NCBI RefSeq assembly: GCF_020736365.1
Contig: NZ_CP085988.1
Span: forward strand, 603,501 to 667,500
DNA from: Clostridium sp. M62/1
GTDB lineage: Bacteria > Bacillota > Clostridia > Lachnospirales > Lachnospiraceae
DNA length: 64,000 nt
Direction: 5' to 3'
The number at the start of each line of letters is the position of its first letter. Positions within the stretch are counted from its first letter, which is position 1. The translations under genes were made by a program, and so were the position numbers. The notes under the pieces were generated by a model. It did no database searches, was not told where the DNA came from, and worked only from the letters and a program-made list of their open reading frames with translations. Below, one piece after another: positions 1 through 8,773 of the stretch.

Positions 1-193
1 TGCTGTAGAGGTCATTTTTGGCGGCCCTTCCCCTCTGACGCTCGATGCCGAAGAGCATTCCGCGGATAAAGGTGTGAATGGTGGACTTCCCGGCCTCGTT
101 TTTTCCGTAGACGATGTTAAGGCCGTCCTCGAAGGAGAGGAAGGTATCGTGAAATTTTCCAAATCCCTTTATGTATAAATCGAGAAAACGCAT
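1..193 (-). CDS. AAA ATPase of SbcC/YhaN type, N-terminal part
   Basis: Only the first 64 codons lie in the window; the gene runs off the left edge. The reading frame starts at the ATG at 193 and shows an SMC/SbcC-like N-terminus: a conserved GFGKF segment, then the Walker A motif GKNEAGKST at about residues 31-39. Proteins of this family are long coiled-coil ATPases that work with an SbcD-type nuclease on DNA ends. The gene starts 12 bp after the stop of the metallophosphoesterase at 206-1276 on the same strand, which fits a nuclease/ATPase operon. Whether it is SbcC itself or the shorter YhaN type cannot be told from this piece. Confidence 0.85.
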   Translation of the reverse strand, partial: MRFLDLYIKGFGKFHDTFLSFEDGLNIVYGKNEAGKSTIHTFIRGMLFGIERQRGRAAKNDLYS

Positions 194-205
194 GGTCTGA
201 TTCCC

Positions 206-1276
206 CTAGCTCCTTTCGTCTGTAGTCAGAAGCAGGGCGTGGATGCCGTAGTAGAGGGCTTTTTTCTCTACAGGGCTCATGTCCGGCTTCTGCAGCGCCT
301 GGATATAAAAACCGATCATATCGCTGGGATGCTCCGCAAAAAGGGCGCTGAAATCGTACTGCGGCTCCGACTCGTCTAGGATATCCGCAATCCGGTAGCG
401 CATCATCAGAGACTCCAGATCAAAGGAGATGTCGGGATCTCTCATGCCGCGGATGCGGAACCGGTAAATATGTTCTGTGCCCCGTTTTTCTATCTCCTGG
501 GACATGCGCAGAAACAGCTCCGTGTTGGTGGTGCCTGGGGTCACATTTACCATCAGGGGAATATACTGAATCTTAGCCATGGGGATAAATTCCAGGTTGG
601 TTACCCGAAGGCTTGTCTCGCTGATCTCTCCATAGATGATTCCGTGCCGCCCTGTTTCCGTCTTGTCAAGAGGCTCGGGAGAGCCGCACCAGGCAAGGCG
701 GAGGCTCTGGGAAATTTCAGGTTTGTGGATATGGCCCAGGGCCACATAGGAAAAGCCTGCCCGAAGCAGAGCCTCCCGGTCCACAGGGACATGCTTCACA
801 TCCCCTCCGTGGCCGAGAAGAATGTGGATCAGACCGTCGTCAGGCGCTGATAAATCGTTCAGCCTTGCTTCGGCAATCTCTGCGCTCCAGTAGGAAAAGC
901 CTGTGACCTCTGTGTGCAGCTCCTCAAAATAGACGGAGGAGAACTCCTCGTCTGCCAGAAATGTCACATTGGACGCCCAGGTAAAGCTCAGGACAGCAGA
1001 GTTTTTTCTCACCCGGTCATGATTTCCAGCAATCAAAACCACCCGCACGTCGGGAATGGTGGAGAAGAGATAATTCACCTCCTTCAAGTCCTTTAAGAGC
1101 GGCTGCCGGTGAAACAGATCGCCTGCGATAAAGAGAAAATCCACAGACAGCTCTCTGGCCTTGCCGATAATGGCGGCAAAGGTTTCGCGGATATCCCTGG
1201 CCCGCTCCCTGCTCCAGGGCTTGTCACTGTCAGGAGCCATTCCCCAGTGAATATCCCCCGTATGGATAAATTTCAA
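206..1276 (-). CDS. SbcD/YhaO-like metallophosphoesterase (DNA repair exonuclease)
   Basis: A calcineurin-like metallophosphoesterase of about 356 aa. The metal-binding motifs occur in order: GDIHWG near the N-terminus, GDLFH, GNHDR, GHGGD and GHIHKP. In the SbcCD/YhaON family this subunit is the nuclease and the neighbouring ATPase (1-193) opens DNA ends. I chose the TTG at 1276 as start because AAGGGGG lies 9 nt upstream and the conserved phosphatase fold begins at the next residues (LKFIHTGD). A longer frame to an ATG at 1342 adds 22 unconserved residues and is less likely. Co-transcribed with the downstream ATPase. Confidence 0.88.
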   Translation of the reverse strand: MKFIHTGDIHWGMAPDSDKPWSRERARDIRETFAAIIGKARELSVDFLFIAGDLFHRQPLLKDLKEVNYLFSTIPDVRVVLIAGNHDRVRKNSAVLSFTWASNVTFLADEEFSSVYFEELHTEVTGFSYWSAEIAEARLNDLSAPDDGLIHILLGHGGDVKHVPVDREALLRAGFSYVALGHIHKPEISQSLRLAWCGSPEPLDKTETGRHGIIYGEISETSLRVTNLEFIPMAKIQYIPLMVNVTPGTTNTELFLRMSQEIEKRGTEHIYRFRIRGMRDPDISFDLESLMMRYRIADILDESEPQYDFSALFAEHPSDMIGFYIQALQKPDMSPVEKKALYYGIHALLLTTDERS

Positions 1277-1461
1277 GATATCAGTCCCCCTTTTAGACCG
1301 CCTGTGCAGCTTTCCTTCCAGAGAGGAGGAAACATCCGCCAAAGGAAGGCTTGCCAGAACGCGGGCGGCAAGATAAAACAGTTAAAAATAAGCGTCAGCC
1401 CACAGACAGCATCCGCTGAAATACAGCCGTCAAATTCCAGCCAGACAGCGGCAACAGATAA

Positions 1462-1511
1462 AGATAAAAGGGTATCTCGAGGAAGGCACACAGCCATCTT
1501 TTGAGATACCC
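1462..1511 (-). terminator. Rho-independent terminator after asnS
   Basis: A perfect 9-bp stem (GGGTATCTC at 1470-1478, GAGATACCC at 1503-1511) lies 85 nt past the asnS stop. Read leftward it is followed by a T-rich run. The rest of 1277-1596 holds no convincing gene. Confidence 0.6.
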
Positions 1512-1596
1512 TCTCTGCACACTGATATTCTTTTATGCCGGAACTTAAACGGCTGCTGTCTGTGAGCTGCAGCTCTTCGGTTATCCGGTGATGCCC

Positions 1597-2988
1597 TTAC
1601 AGCTCACAGTTGTTGACGGTTCTCGGGAATGGGATTACGTCGCGGATGTTGCCCATTCCGGTCAGGTACATAACGCAGCGCTCAAAGCCCAGTCCGAAGC
1701 CGGAGTGGCGCACAGAACCGTATTTCCTCAGATCCAGATAGAAGCCGTAGTCCTCCTTCTTAAGACCCAGCTCATCCATGCGGGCAAGGAGCTTCTCATA
1801 GTCGTCCTCTCTCTGGCTTCCTCCGATGATCTCTCCGATTCCAGGTACCAGGCAGTCCATGGCGGCTACAGTCTTTCCGTCCTCATTCATCTTCATATAG
1901 AAGGCCTTGATCTCCTTCGGATAATCTGTAACAAATACAGGGCGCTTGAAGATCTGCTCTGTCAGGTAGCGCTCATGCTCTGTCTGCAGGTCGCAGCCCC
2001 AGAATACCTTGTAATCAAACTCGTCGTTGTGCTCCTCCAGAAGCTTCACGGCCTCTGTGTAGGTCACATGGCCGAACTCGGAGTTTAATACGTGGTTCAG
2101 CCGGTCGAGCAGTCCCTTGTCAATAAACTGGTTGAAGAAGTTCATCTCCTCCGGTGCGTGCTCCAGCACGTAGCGGATCACATATTTTAACATGCTCTCT
2201 GCAAGAGCCATATTGTCGTTCAGATCGGCGAATGCCATCTCCGGCTCGATCATCCAGAATTCAGCCGCATGGCGGGTGGTGTTGGAGTTCTCAGCGCGGA
2301 AGGTGGGGCCGAAGGTGTAGACATTCCGGAAGGCCATGGCGTAGGTCTCCGCGTTCAGCTGGCCGCTGACCGTCAGGTTTGTGGGCTTTCCAAAGAAGTC
2401 CTGGGAGAAGTCTACAGAACCGTCGGAAGCTTTGGGAACATTGGCCAGATCCATGGTTGTCACCTGGAACATCTCTCCTGCGCCCTCGCAGTCGCTTCCC
2501 GTAATCAGAGGCGTGTGGACATAGACAAAGTCCCTCTCCTGGAAATACTGGTGGATGGCGTAGGCGATCAGGGAACGCACGCGGAACACAGCCTGGAAGG
2601 TGTTCGTCCTCGGACGCAGATGGGAGATGGTTCTCAGATACTCAAGGCTGTGGCGTTTCTTCTGAAGCGGGTAGTCAGGGGAGGATGCTCCCTCCACTAA
2701 AACCTCTGTGGCCTGGATCTCAAAGGGCTGCTTGGCCTCCGGTGTGGCGACGAGAGTTCCCTTTACGAGTATAGCCGCTCCTACATTCAGCTTGCTGATC
2801 TCGCTGAAATTTTCCATATTGTCATGGTAAACGACCTGAAGCGTTTCAAAGTAGCTTCCGTCGCTGACTACGATAAAGCCAAAGGTTTTGGAATCGCGGA
2901 CGCTTCTCACCCATCCGCCGATCCGGATTTCTTTTCCAAGGAATTTTTCCCTGTCCCTGTAAATCTCTCTAACGGTAATTAAATCCAT
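1597..2988 (-). CDS. asnS: Asparaginyl-tRNA synthetase
   Basis: A 463-aa class IIb aminoacyl-tRNA synthetase that charges tRNA-Asn in the cytosol. It has the N-terminal OB-fold anticodon-binding domain ([18 protein letters not shown] region), class II motif 2 ([21 protein letters not shown], about residues 210-230) and motif 3 near the C-terminus ([13 protein letters not shown]). Length and motifs are those of bacterial AsnRS rather than AspRS. The frame stays open to 3354, but the ATG at 2988 has AAAGGAG about 9 nt upstream and begins at the conserved N-terminus, so the upstream part is treated as untranslated leader. No T-box core motif is visible in the leader. Confidence 0.97.
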   Translation of the reverse strand: MDLITVREIYRDREKFLGKEIRIGGWVRSVRDSKTFGFIVVSDGSYFETLQVVYHDNMENFSEISKLNVGAAILVKGTLVATPEAKQPFEIQATEVLVEGASSPDYPLQKKRHSLEYLRTISHLRPRTNTFQAVFRVRSLIAYAIHQYFQERDFVYVHTPLITGSDCEGAGEMFQVTTMDLANVPKASDGSVDFSQDFFGKPTNLTVSGQLNAETYAMAFRNVYTFGPTFRAENSNTTRHAAEFWMIEPEMAFADLNDNMALAESMLKYVIRYVLEHAPEEMNFFNQFIDKGLLDRLNHVLNSEFGHVTYTEAVKLLEEHNDEFDYKVFWGCDLQTEHERYLTEQIFKRPVFVTDYPKEIKAFYMKMNEDGKTVAAMDCLVPGIGEIIGGSQREDDYEKLLARMDELGLKKEDYGFYLDLRKYGSVRHSGFGLGFERCVMYLTGMGNIRDVIPFPRTVNNCEL

Positions 2989-3165
2989 AACAGTGCTCCT
3001 TTTGTGTTTAATAAACGGCCCGGATGCCGTTAAAGCCGACCGCTCCCCAGAACAGAAACGGCGCCGATGACGCAGTTTTTCTGCGGAGGCCTTCCGAACC
3101 GATTTGTGTTTCAGAAATAGAACCAGACTCTGTCTGAGATTTTCAGACAAATTTTCAATGAAGCC

Positions 3166-3194
3166 ATTATACTGTATTTTTCCTGTGGATTCAA
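3166..3194 (-). promoter_or_regulatory. Promoter of asnS
   Basis: On the minus strand, TTGAAT (3189-3194) and TATAAT (3166-3171) are separated by 17 bp, a near-consensus vegetative promoter. Transcription would start near 3160, giving an untranslated leader of about 170 nt that contains small hairpins (for example CGCAG-AAAA-CTGCG) but no recognised riboswitch. Confidence 0.75.
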
Positions 3195-3340
3195 GGGGAA
3201 GAAAGGGATTTTTAAACTGCTGGTTGTATATACAGGGGACGGAAAGCACAATATACAGTGGAATTTGACATTTTATGGTGATATGACAGACAAAATGTCG
3301 GAATATGTACAAAAAATATAGAAAATCATTTGGTAATTTG

Positions 3341-3369
3341 TTCACTTTTTCCAATTATTGTGCTATAAT
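3341..3369 (+). promoter_or_regulatory. Promoter of the glgC-glgD operon
   Basis: TTCACT (3341-3346), 17-bp spacer, then a perfect TATAAT (3364-3369), 51 bp before the glgC start. It is divergent from the asnS promoter. Confidence 0.7.
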
Positions 3370-3420
3370 ACATGATACAGAATAAAGCACACAAGCAAAT
3401 ATACATCAAGGGGTGATAAC

Positions 3421-4695
3421 GTGATCAAAAAAGAAATGATTGCTATGCTTTTAGCAGGTGGGCAGGGCAGCCGCCTGGGCGTTCTGACACAGAAAGTGGC
3501 AAAGCCGGCGGTTTCCTTTGGCGGAAAGTACAGGATTATTGACTTCCCGCTCAGCAACTGTATTAATTCGGGAGTTGACACGGTGGGAGTTCTTACTCAG
3601 TATCAGCCGCTGCGTCTGAACGCCCACATCGGAATTGGTATTCCGTGGGATCTGGACCGCAATGTTGGAGGGGTTACCGTCCTTCCGCCGTATGAGAGGA
3701 GCAAGGGAAGCGACTGGTATACAGGAACGGCCAACGCTATTTATCAGAATCTGGAATATATGGAAACGTATAATCCGGACTATGTGCTGATCCTTTCCGG
3801 CGATCATATTTATAAGATGGACTACGAAGTGATGCTGGAATATCACAAGGCAAACAATGCGGATGTCACGATCGCAGCTATGCCTGTACCGATTGAAGAG
3901 GCAAGCCGTTTCGGAATCCTGATCACAGATGATAAAAACCGCATTACGGAATTTGAAGAGAAACCTGCTAACCCGAGAAGCAATCTGGCGTCCATGGGAA
4001 TTTATATTTTCAGCTGGCCTGTACTTCGTGACGCTCTTATTAAGCTCTCAGAGGAACCAGGCTGCGACTTCGGAAAACATGTCATCCCTTACTGCTTCTC
4101 GTCCGGAAAGAGAATATTCGCCTATGAGTACAACGGTTACTGGAAGGATGTGGGAACTCTCGGCTCCTACTGGGAAGCAAATATGGAGCTGATAGATATT
4201 ATTCCCGAGTTTAATCTGTATGAGGAGTACTGGAGAATCTACACAAAGAGCGATATTATTCCGCCCCAGTATATATCCTCCGATGCCAGGATTGAGAGAA
4301 GCATCATAGGAGAGGGCTCTGAGATTTACGGCGAAGTGACTAACTCCGTAGTAGGAGCAGGCGTCACCATCGGCGAAGGGGCAGTGGTGAGGGATTCCAT
4401 CATAATGAAGGGAAGTGTGATTGGCGCAGGCACGGTTGTGGACAAGGCTATAGTTGCCGAAGATGTGGTGATCGGCCAGAATGCACAGATCGGCGTAGGC
4501 GATTATGCTCCCAGCAAATATGATCCGAAAGTATATCAGTTTGACCTTGTGACCATCGGTGAACATTCCATCATTCCCGACGGCGTGAAGGTGGGAAGGA
4601 ACACTGCTATCTCAGGTGAGACAGAGAGCTCAGATTATCATGGCGGATTACTGGAAAGCGGAGACTATATCATAAAGGCAGGTGGAGTACAATGA
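3421..4695 (+). CDS. glgC: Glucose-1-phosphate adenylyltransferase, catalytic subunit GlgC
   Basis: A 424-aa ADP-glucose pyrophosphorylase that makes ADP-glucose from ATP and glucose-1-phosphate, the committed step of bacterial glycogen synthesis. The N-terminus has the nucleotidyltransferase signature ([14 protein letters not shown]), followed by the catalytic-domain segments [10 protein letters not shown] and EFEEKP; the C-terminal third is a left-handed beta-helix of hexapeptide repeats. It starts with GTG at 3421 behind AAGGGGTG. Its stop overlaps the start of glgD by 4 bp, so the two are translationally coupled. In Firmicutes GlgC acts together with the GlgD homologue. Confidence 0.96.
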   Translation: MIKKEMIAMLLAGGQGSRLGVLTQKVAKPAVSFGGKYRIIDFPLSNCINSGVDTVGVLTQYQPLRLNAHIGIGIPWDLDRNVGGVTVLPPYERSKGSDWYTGTANAIYQNLEYMETYNPDYVLILSGDHIYKMDYEVMLEYHKANNADVTIAAMPVPIEEASRFGILITDDKNRITEFEEKPANPRSNLASMGIYIFSWPVLRDALIKLSEEPGCDFGKHVIPYCFSSGKRIFAYEYNGYWKDVGTLGSYWEANMELIDIIPEFNLYEEYWRIYTKSDIIPPQYISSDARIERSIIGEGSEIYGEVTNSVVGAGVTIGEGAVVRDSIIMKGSVIGAGTVVDKAIVAEDVVIGQNAQIGVGDYAPSKYDPKVYQFDLVTIGEHSIIPDGVKVGRNTAISGETESSDYHGGLLESGDYIIKAGGVQ

Positions 4696-5813
4696 GAGCG
4701 ATCGGTATTGTTTTAGCAGGCGGAAACAGCAAGAGAATGAAAGAACTATCCAACAAGAGGGCAATCGCTGCCATGCCGGTGGCAGGAAGCTTCCGAAGCG
4801 TTGACTTTGTACTCAGCAATATGAGCAACTCCCATATCCAGAGTGTGGCTGTGCTTACCCAGTACAATTCCCGTTCCCTGAATGAGCATTTAAGTTCTTC
4901 CAAGTGGTGGGATTTCGGAAGAAAACAGGGAGGCATGTATGTGTTCACCCCCACAATCACGGCAGAGCACAGCGACTGGTACAGGGGAACGGCTGACGCC
5001 CTCTACCAGAATCTGGATTTTCTTAAAAAGAGCCATGAGCCATATGTGGTGATTGCAGGAGGAGACTGTATTTACAAGCTGGATTACCACAAGGTTCTGG
5101 AGTATCATATTGAAAAGAAGGCCGACATCACCATTGTGTGCAAGGATGTAGGGCCGGAAGAGGATACCACCCGATTCGGACTTGTCAAGACAAACGAGGA
5201 GGGACGGATCATTGACTTTGAGGAGAAGCCGATGCTTGCCACCTCCAACACGATTTCCTGCGGCATCTATGTAATCAGAAGACGCCAGCTCATTGAACTT
5301 CTGGAGCGCTGCGCTGCTGAAGACAGATATGATTTCGTGACGGATATTCTGGTGCGCTATAAGAATTTAAAGAGAATTTACGCATACAAGCTGGATTCTT
5401 ACTGGAGCAATATTGCTTCTGTAGATTCCTATTACAAGACGAATATGGATTTCTTAAAGCCGGAGGTAAGGCATTACTTCTTCCGTGAGTATCCTGAAAT
5501 TTATTCCAAGGTAGACGATCTTCCGCCTGCCAAGTACAATCCGGGAGCGGAGGTAAAGAACAGTCTTGTTTCCAGCGGCTGTATTCTGAACGGAACCGTT
5601 GAAAACTCCGTCCTCTTTAAAAAGGTCTATATCGGAAACAACTGTGTGATTAAGAATTCGATTATTCTGAATGATGTGTATATCGGTGATAACACAGTTA
5701 TTGAAAACTGTATCGTAGAAAGCCGCGATACCATTCGTGCAAACACTACGCATATCGGGGCGCCGGATAATGTAAAGATTGTGATTGAGAAAAACGAGCG
5801 CTTTACCATATAG
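4692..5813 (+). CDS. glgD: GlgD, ADP-glucose pyrophosphorylase regulatory subunit
   Basis: A 373-aa GlgC paralogue. The nucleotidyltransferase fold is kept ([13 protein letters not shown] near the N-terminus, [17 protein letters not shown], then beta-helix repeats), but the N-terminal loop differs from GlgC: the usual G-x-G-x-R-L is replaced by G-N-S-K-R-M. Known GlgD proteins have little activity alone and raise that of GlgC in a heteromer. Overlap of ATG with the glgC stop shows coupled translation. Confidence 0.93.
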   Translation: MRAIGIVLAGGNSKRMKELSNKRAIAAMPVAGSFRSVDFVLSNMSNSHIQSVAVLTQYNSRSLNEHLSSSKWWDFGRKQGGMYVFTPTITAEHSDWYRGTADALYQNLDFLKKSHEPYVVIAGGDCIYKLDYHKVLEYHIEKKADITIVCKDVGPEEDTTRFGLVKTNEEGRIIDFEEKPMLATSNTISCGIYVIRRRQLIELLERCAAEDRYDFVTDILVRYKNLKRIYAYKLDSYWSNIASVDSYYKTNMDFLKPEVRHYFFREYPEIYSKVDDLPPAKYNPGAEVKNSLVSSGCILNGTVENSVLFKKVYIGNNCVIKNSIILNDVYIGDNTVIENCIVESRDTIRANTTHIGAPDNVKIVIEKNERFTI

Positions 5814-5875
5814 TGAGCCGGTCAGCTGACAGTGCACAGACTTAACTTGACATGGGACGGAAGAGGGGTTAATTT

Positions 5876-6160
5876 ATGCAGATTACAGATGTGAGAGTAA
5901 GACGGATTGAAAAGGAAGGCAAGATGAGAGCGATTGTGTCCATCACACTGGACAATGAGTTTGTCGTCCACGACATCAAAGTAATTGAGGGGGAGAAGGG
6001 ACTTTTCATTGCCATGCCGAGCCGCAGGGCCACTGACGGCGAGTACAGGGACATCGCTCATCCGATCAACTCTTCGACAAGAGATATGATCCAGAAGGTG
6101 ATTCTCGAGAAATACGAGCAGACGGCAGAGGAGCTTGCACAGAACGAGCCGGAAGCATAG
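5876..6160 (+). CDS. spoVG: SpoVG septation/regulatory protein
   Basis: A 94-aa protein with the full SpoVG signature: [10 protein letters not shown] at the N-terminus, then the MPSRR and RDIAHPIN motifs. SpoVG is a small nucleic-acid-binding regulator linked to asymmetric septation and spore formation. It lies 62 bp after glgD on the same strand and may be read from the glg promoter or its own. It is followed by a strong terminator. Confidence 0.96.
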   Translation: MQITDVRVRRIEKEGKMRAIVSITLDNEFVVHDIKVIEGEKGLFIAMPSRRATDGEYRDIAHPINSSTRDMIQKVILEKYEQTAEELAQNEPEA

Positions 6161-6260
6161 CAGAGGCGGCAGACAAGCATGAAGGCGTCTGCTGATGATG
6201 GCTGTAAAACCGTTTGCAGACGAACCGGCCTGAAAGATAAATACAAAAGATAAAAAAGAG

Positions 6261-6304
6261 GGGAAGGAAGATGCACGCTGGGGTGCAAGTCCTTCCCTTC
6301 TTTT
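6261..6304 (+). terminator. Terminator after spoVG
   Basis: GGGAAGGA pairs with TCCTTCCC, with an inner TGCAC/GTGCA helix stacked on it, followed by TTCTTTTA. This is a two-tier intrinsic terminator about 100 nt after the spoVG stop. Confidence 0.75.
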
Positions 6305-6361
6305 ATATAACAGGAAACTTCGTTCCCTGTTATATAAAAACGCTCCGCGGGGATCGCACTG
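6305..6361 (+). repeat. Intergenic direct repeat, copy 1
   Basis: 57 bp beginning ATATAACAGGAAA and ending GGGGATCGCACTG. It is nearly identical to 6435-6491, exactly 130 bp downstream. Each copy opens with a TATAACAGG/CCTGTTATA hairpin. Confidence 0.8.
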
Positions 6362-6405
6362 CGGCGGAAAGGAAACTGCCGCTTTTGCGACCCGCCGCAG
6401 GCGGA

Positions 6406-6426
6406 GAATCCTGCTTCGCAGGATTC
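6406..6426 (+). terminator. Hairpin between the two intergenic repeats
   Basis: A perfect 9-bp stem with a TTC loop (GAATCCTGC / GCAGGATTC), followed by TTTC. It could act as a weak terminator or be part of the repeat element. Confidence 0.4.
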
Positions 6427-6434
6427 TTTCTTAA

Positions 6435-6491
6435 ATATAACAGGAAAATTCCTTCCCTGTTATATAAAAACGCTCCGCGGGGATCGCACTG
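6435..6491 (+). repeat. Intergenic direct repeat, copy 2
   Basis: Second copy of the 57-bp unit described at 6305, with a few changes in the hairpin loop. The whole stretch 6161-6631 contains no convincing gene; an open frame at 6271-6546 runs through both repeats and is not credible. Confidence 0.8.
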
Positions 6492-6631
6492 GGGCACAAA
6501 AACAGGGAACCGCTTGACAGATGTGCCGGCAGCCGTTAGAGTATAAAAGAAATTTGCCCAAGCCGGAATACGGCCTTAGTTTGAGGTGTAAAACCGGAGG
6601 GCAGAAAACTGAGTAGAGAAAGGAAAATTCT

Positions 6632-8116
6632 ATGAGCGGAACTGTTTTTTCCCTGCTTCCCCCGGTGGCTGCAATCGGGCTGGCTCTGCTGACGAAGGAG
6701 GTTTATCTCTCCCTTCTGATCGGAATTCTGGCAGGCTGCTTTCTGTTTTCAGGGGCAAATCCCATCCATGCAGTGGAAACCATGACTGGGATTATGGGAG
6801 GAAAGATAGGTGAAAATGTTAATATTCTTTTATTTCTCTCCTTTTTGGGAATAATTGTGGCGCTGATTACCCGATCCGGTGCCTCCAGGGCTTATGGGGA
6901 ATGGGCGTCCGGTGCGATTAAGACAAGGAGAGGAGCGCTGCTTGCCTCCATGTTTCTGGGCGCCCTTATTTTTGTGGACGACTATTTTAACTGCCTGACG
7001 GTCGGCACGGTGATGCGCCCTGTGACGGACAAGCACAGGATCAGCCGGGCAAAGCTGGCCTACATTATCGACGCTACGGCAGCTCCGGTGTGCATCATTG
7101 CTCCCATTTCAAGCTGGGCGGCGGCTGTGGGTTCCTCTCTTCCGGCGGACAGCGGAGTGGACGGCTTTTCCCTGTTTCTGCACACCATCCCGTTTAACCT
7201 CTATGCGATTCTCACCATCATCTTCCTGCTGTTTGTAATTTTAAATGACTTTGATTTTGCAGCGATGAAGCGATATGAGGAGGAATTTCTGAAAACCGGC
7301 AGGGAAAAGACCGTGGAAGGGGAAACAATCGAAGCCGGAGGAAGAGGAAAGGTCGCAGACCTGGCTGTGCCGATTCTTGTGCTGATCGTTCTGTGTGTGG
7401 GAGCTATGCTCTACACAGGCGGAATTCTGGAAGGCAAGGGTGTTGTGGAGGCCTTTTCCGGGTGTGACTCGGCGCTGAGTCTGGTACTTGGCTCCTTTTT
7501 TACTCTGGTGTTTATCTTTGTCTTCTATCTGGCCAGGCGGGTGCTCTCCTTTAAAGATTTCTGCGGCACATTCGCTTCCGGCATCAGGGCTATGATACCG
7601 GCAGTCATGATCCTGTGCCTGGCCTGGACGCTGTCGGGAATCTGCGGCGAGGAGTATCTGAATATCGGAGGCTATGTGAGCAGTGTGGTTGGGGCAAGCC
7701 CTCTGGTGGGAGCGCTGCTGCCGGCTCTCCTCTTTCTGGTGGCTGCCGGCCTTTCCTTTTCCACGGGTACCTCCTGGGGGACCTTCGGGATTCTCATCCC
7801 CATTGCCTTCGCCGTGGTGGGGGCTGAGGATTTGAATGGACTCACCATCGCCACATCGGCAATTCTGGCGGGAGCGGTCTGCGGGGATCACATGTCTCCC
7901 ATTTCAGATACCACGATTCTGGCTTCCGCCGGCGCCCAGTGCGATCATATCAACCATGTGTCCACACAGCTTCCTTATGTGCTGTGTACAGCTGGTTTTT
8001 GTGTCATCGGCTACCTGGCCGCCGGACTGACGCGAAACGGCTGGACGGGAACGGGGACAGCAGCAGCTCTGGTGTTTGTTTTTCTGTTCTGGATGAAAAA
8101 AAACAGGAAAGGGTGA
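6632..8116 (+). CDS. NhaC-family Na+/H+ antiporter
   Basis: A 494-aa polytopic membrane protein with about 11-12 hydrophobic segments. Family features include GALIFVDDYFNCLTVGTVMRPVTD and AGAVCGDHMSPISDTTI, which carry the charged residues of the NhaC/ArsB-like transport core. Members exchange Na+ (or organic acids, as in malate/lactate antiporters) for protons; the substrate cannot be set from sequence. The start has GAGAAAGGAAA upstream. It is the last intact chromosomal gene before the mobile element. Confidence 0.88.
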   Translation: MSGTVFSLLPPVAAIGLALLTKEVYLSLLIGILAGCFLFSGANPIHAVETMTGIMGGKIGENVNILLFLSFLGIIVALITRSGASRAYGEWASGAIKTRRGALLASMFLGALIFVDDYFNCLTVGTVMRPVTDKHRISRAKLAYIIDATAAPVCIIAPISSWAAAVGSSLPADSGVDGFSLFLHTIPFNLYAILTIIFLLFVILNDFDFAAMKRYEEEFLKTGREKTVEGETIEAGGRGKVADLAVPILVLIVLCVGAMLYTGGILEGKGVVEAFSGCDSALSLVLGSFFTLVFIFVFYLARRVLSFKDFCGTFASGIRAMIPAVMILCLAWTLSGICGEEYLNIGGYVSSVVGASPLVGALLPALLFLVAAGLSFSTGTSWGTFGILIPIAFAVVGAEDLNGLTIATSAILAGAVCGDHMSPISDTTILASAGAQCDHINHVSTQLPYVLCTAGFCVIGYLAAGLTRNGWTGTGTAAALVFVFLFWMKKNRKG

Positions 8117-8215
8117 TAGCCTGTGCAGAAATCCTTTTAATTTCCATAAAAGAACAGTCAGCAATGAAGAGCAGACAGGAAAGTCTGTGGTATAAATTCC
8201 TCTGTTTTACAGATA

Positions 8216-8250
8216 CTACATTTACGGGTAACACAGAAAGATAAATGTAG
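8216..8250 (+). promoter_or_regulatory. Inverted repeat upstream of the truncated spoVT gene
   Basis: CTACATTTA (8216-8224) and TAAATGTAG (8242-8250) form a perfect 9-bp inverted repeat, 29 bp before the ATG at 8280. It may be an operator or a leader hairpin. The rest of 8117-8279 holds no gene. Confidence 0.4.
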
Positions 8251-8279
8251 AAAAATATGTAAAACGGAGGAATTTTTAT

Positions 8280-8318
8280 ATGAAAGCTACGGGAATTGTC
8301 AGAAGGATTGACGATTAG
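8280..8318 (+). pseudogene. 5' fragment of a spoVT/abrB-type regulator, cut by the mobile element
   Basis: ATG at 8280 sits behind ACGGAGG and the frame reads MKATGIVRRIDD before a TAG at 8316. These 12 residues match the start of clostridial SpoVT/AbrB swapped-hairpin regulators, which normally continue with LGRVVIPKE. The break falls in the middle of the conserved DNA-binding core, where the sequence switches to ICE DNA, so the remaining codons are expected at the unseen right end. A GA dinucleotide in the last codon (8313-8314) resembles the crossover dinucleotide used by TndX/TnpX-like serine recombinases; that placement is inference. Confidence 0.85.
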
Positions 8319-8356
8319 GTTATAATAGGAGCAAGGTCAGAAAGCCTTGAAAACAC

Positions 8357-8379
8357 TGGTGTTTCGCTGATTTTGTCCA
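8357..8379 (+). repeat. 23-bp inverted repeat, left copy (near the ICE end)
   Basis: This 23-mer (TGGTGTTTCGCTG...) is the exact reverse complement of 62364-62386. It lies about 40 bp inside the left ICE boundary, so it may be a recombinase or accessory-factor binding site. Stretch 8319-8456 holds no other recognisable element. Confidence 0.8.
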
Positions 8380-8456
8380 ACTTTCACGAGCAAAAAGTGA
8401 GCAAAGCTCTTTGACTGCGGTAAGCTGCAACCGCAACCGTGAAAGGAGGCAGCAGC

Positions 8457-8561
8457 ATAAAACTGAATATCATCGGGAAGCCCCGGTATTGCACTGCGCA
8501 TAGCAGAACAATACCGGGGCTTTTCTTGTTTCAATCTGAAAATGGAGGTCGTACAAGATGA
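8457..8561 (+). CDS. Possible 34-codon leader ORF overlapping a terminator
   Basis: AAAGGAGG is followed 7 nt later by ATA, then an open frame of 34 codons (IKLNIIGKPRYCT...) ending in a TGA that overlaps the ATG of the next gene (ATGA at 8558). The start would be ATA, which is rare. The frame runs through the terminator hairpin at 8480-8520, so ribosomes translating it would disrupt the hairpin. This looks like a leader peptide controlling read-through into the transfer genes, but no homologue is recognised. Confidence 0.35.
   Translation: MKLNIIGKPRYCTAHSRTIPGLFLFQSENGGRTR
8480..8528 (+). terminator. Terminator/attenuator ahead of the ICE transfer module
   Basis: A perfect 11-bp stem, GCCCCGGTATT (8480-8490) with AATACCGGGGC (8510-8520), followed by TTTTCTTGTTT. 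The loop contains GCACTGCGCA and AGCAGAAC, also found in the loop of the terminator at 12073. Confidence 0.8.
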
Positions 8562-8773
8562 ATGCACCCGATAAAGCCGTGGCGTTTGAAGCTCTGATGA
8601 AAGACGCTCCCGGCTTTGATCACTATGACAGCGGCTACGATGGAATCCTTCCTGAATGCCGGAATTGCCGTTTCCATCGTCCCCTATGGAAATATCAGTC
8701 CTGCGTATTCGAGGAATGCCCATATTGCATTACCAAGCAGTCCACAAAGAAGGTGATGTCCAATGAGAGGTAA
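8558..8773 (+). CDS. Small Cys-rich protein, function unknown
   Basis: A 71-aa protein. It has four Cys residues arranged as C-x2-C and C-x4-C-x2-C (CRNC around residue 36; CVFEECPYC around residues 49-57), suggesting a small zinc-binding fold. It starts behind GGAGGTCGTACAAG and overlaps the next gene by 11 bp, so the two are co-translated. Such proteins are common as the first gene of Tn1549-like transfer modules, but I know of no assigned role. Confidence 0.75.
   Translation: MNAPDKAVAFEALMKDAPGFDHYDSGYDGILPECRNCRFHRPLWKYQSCVFEECPYCITKQSTKKVMSNER

Noticed and set aside
2989..3354. N-terminal extension of asnS
   Set aside because: The frame is open but unconserved; a promoter lies inside it and a good start with ribosome site is at 2988.
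2989..3360. T-box or other riboswitch in the asnS leader
   Set aside because: The T-box core TGGNACCGCG was sought on the minus strand and not found; only small hairpins are present.
6271..6546. A 91-aa plus-strand frame after spoVG
   Set aside because: It runs through a terminator and both 57-bp repeats, so it repeats itself and is not a plausible gene.
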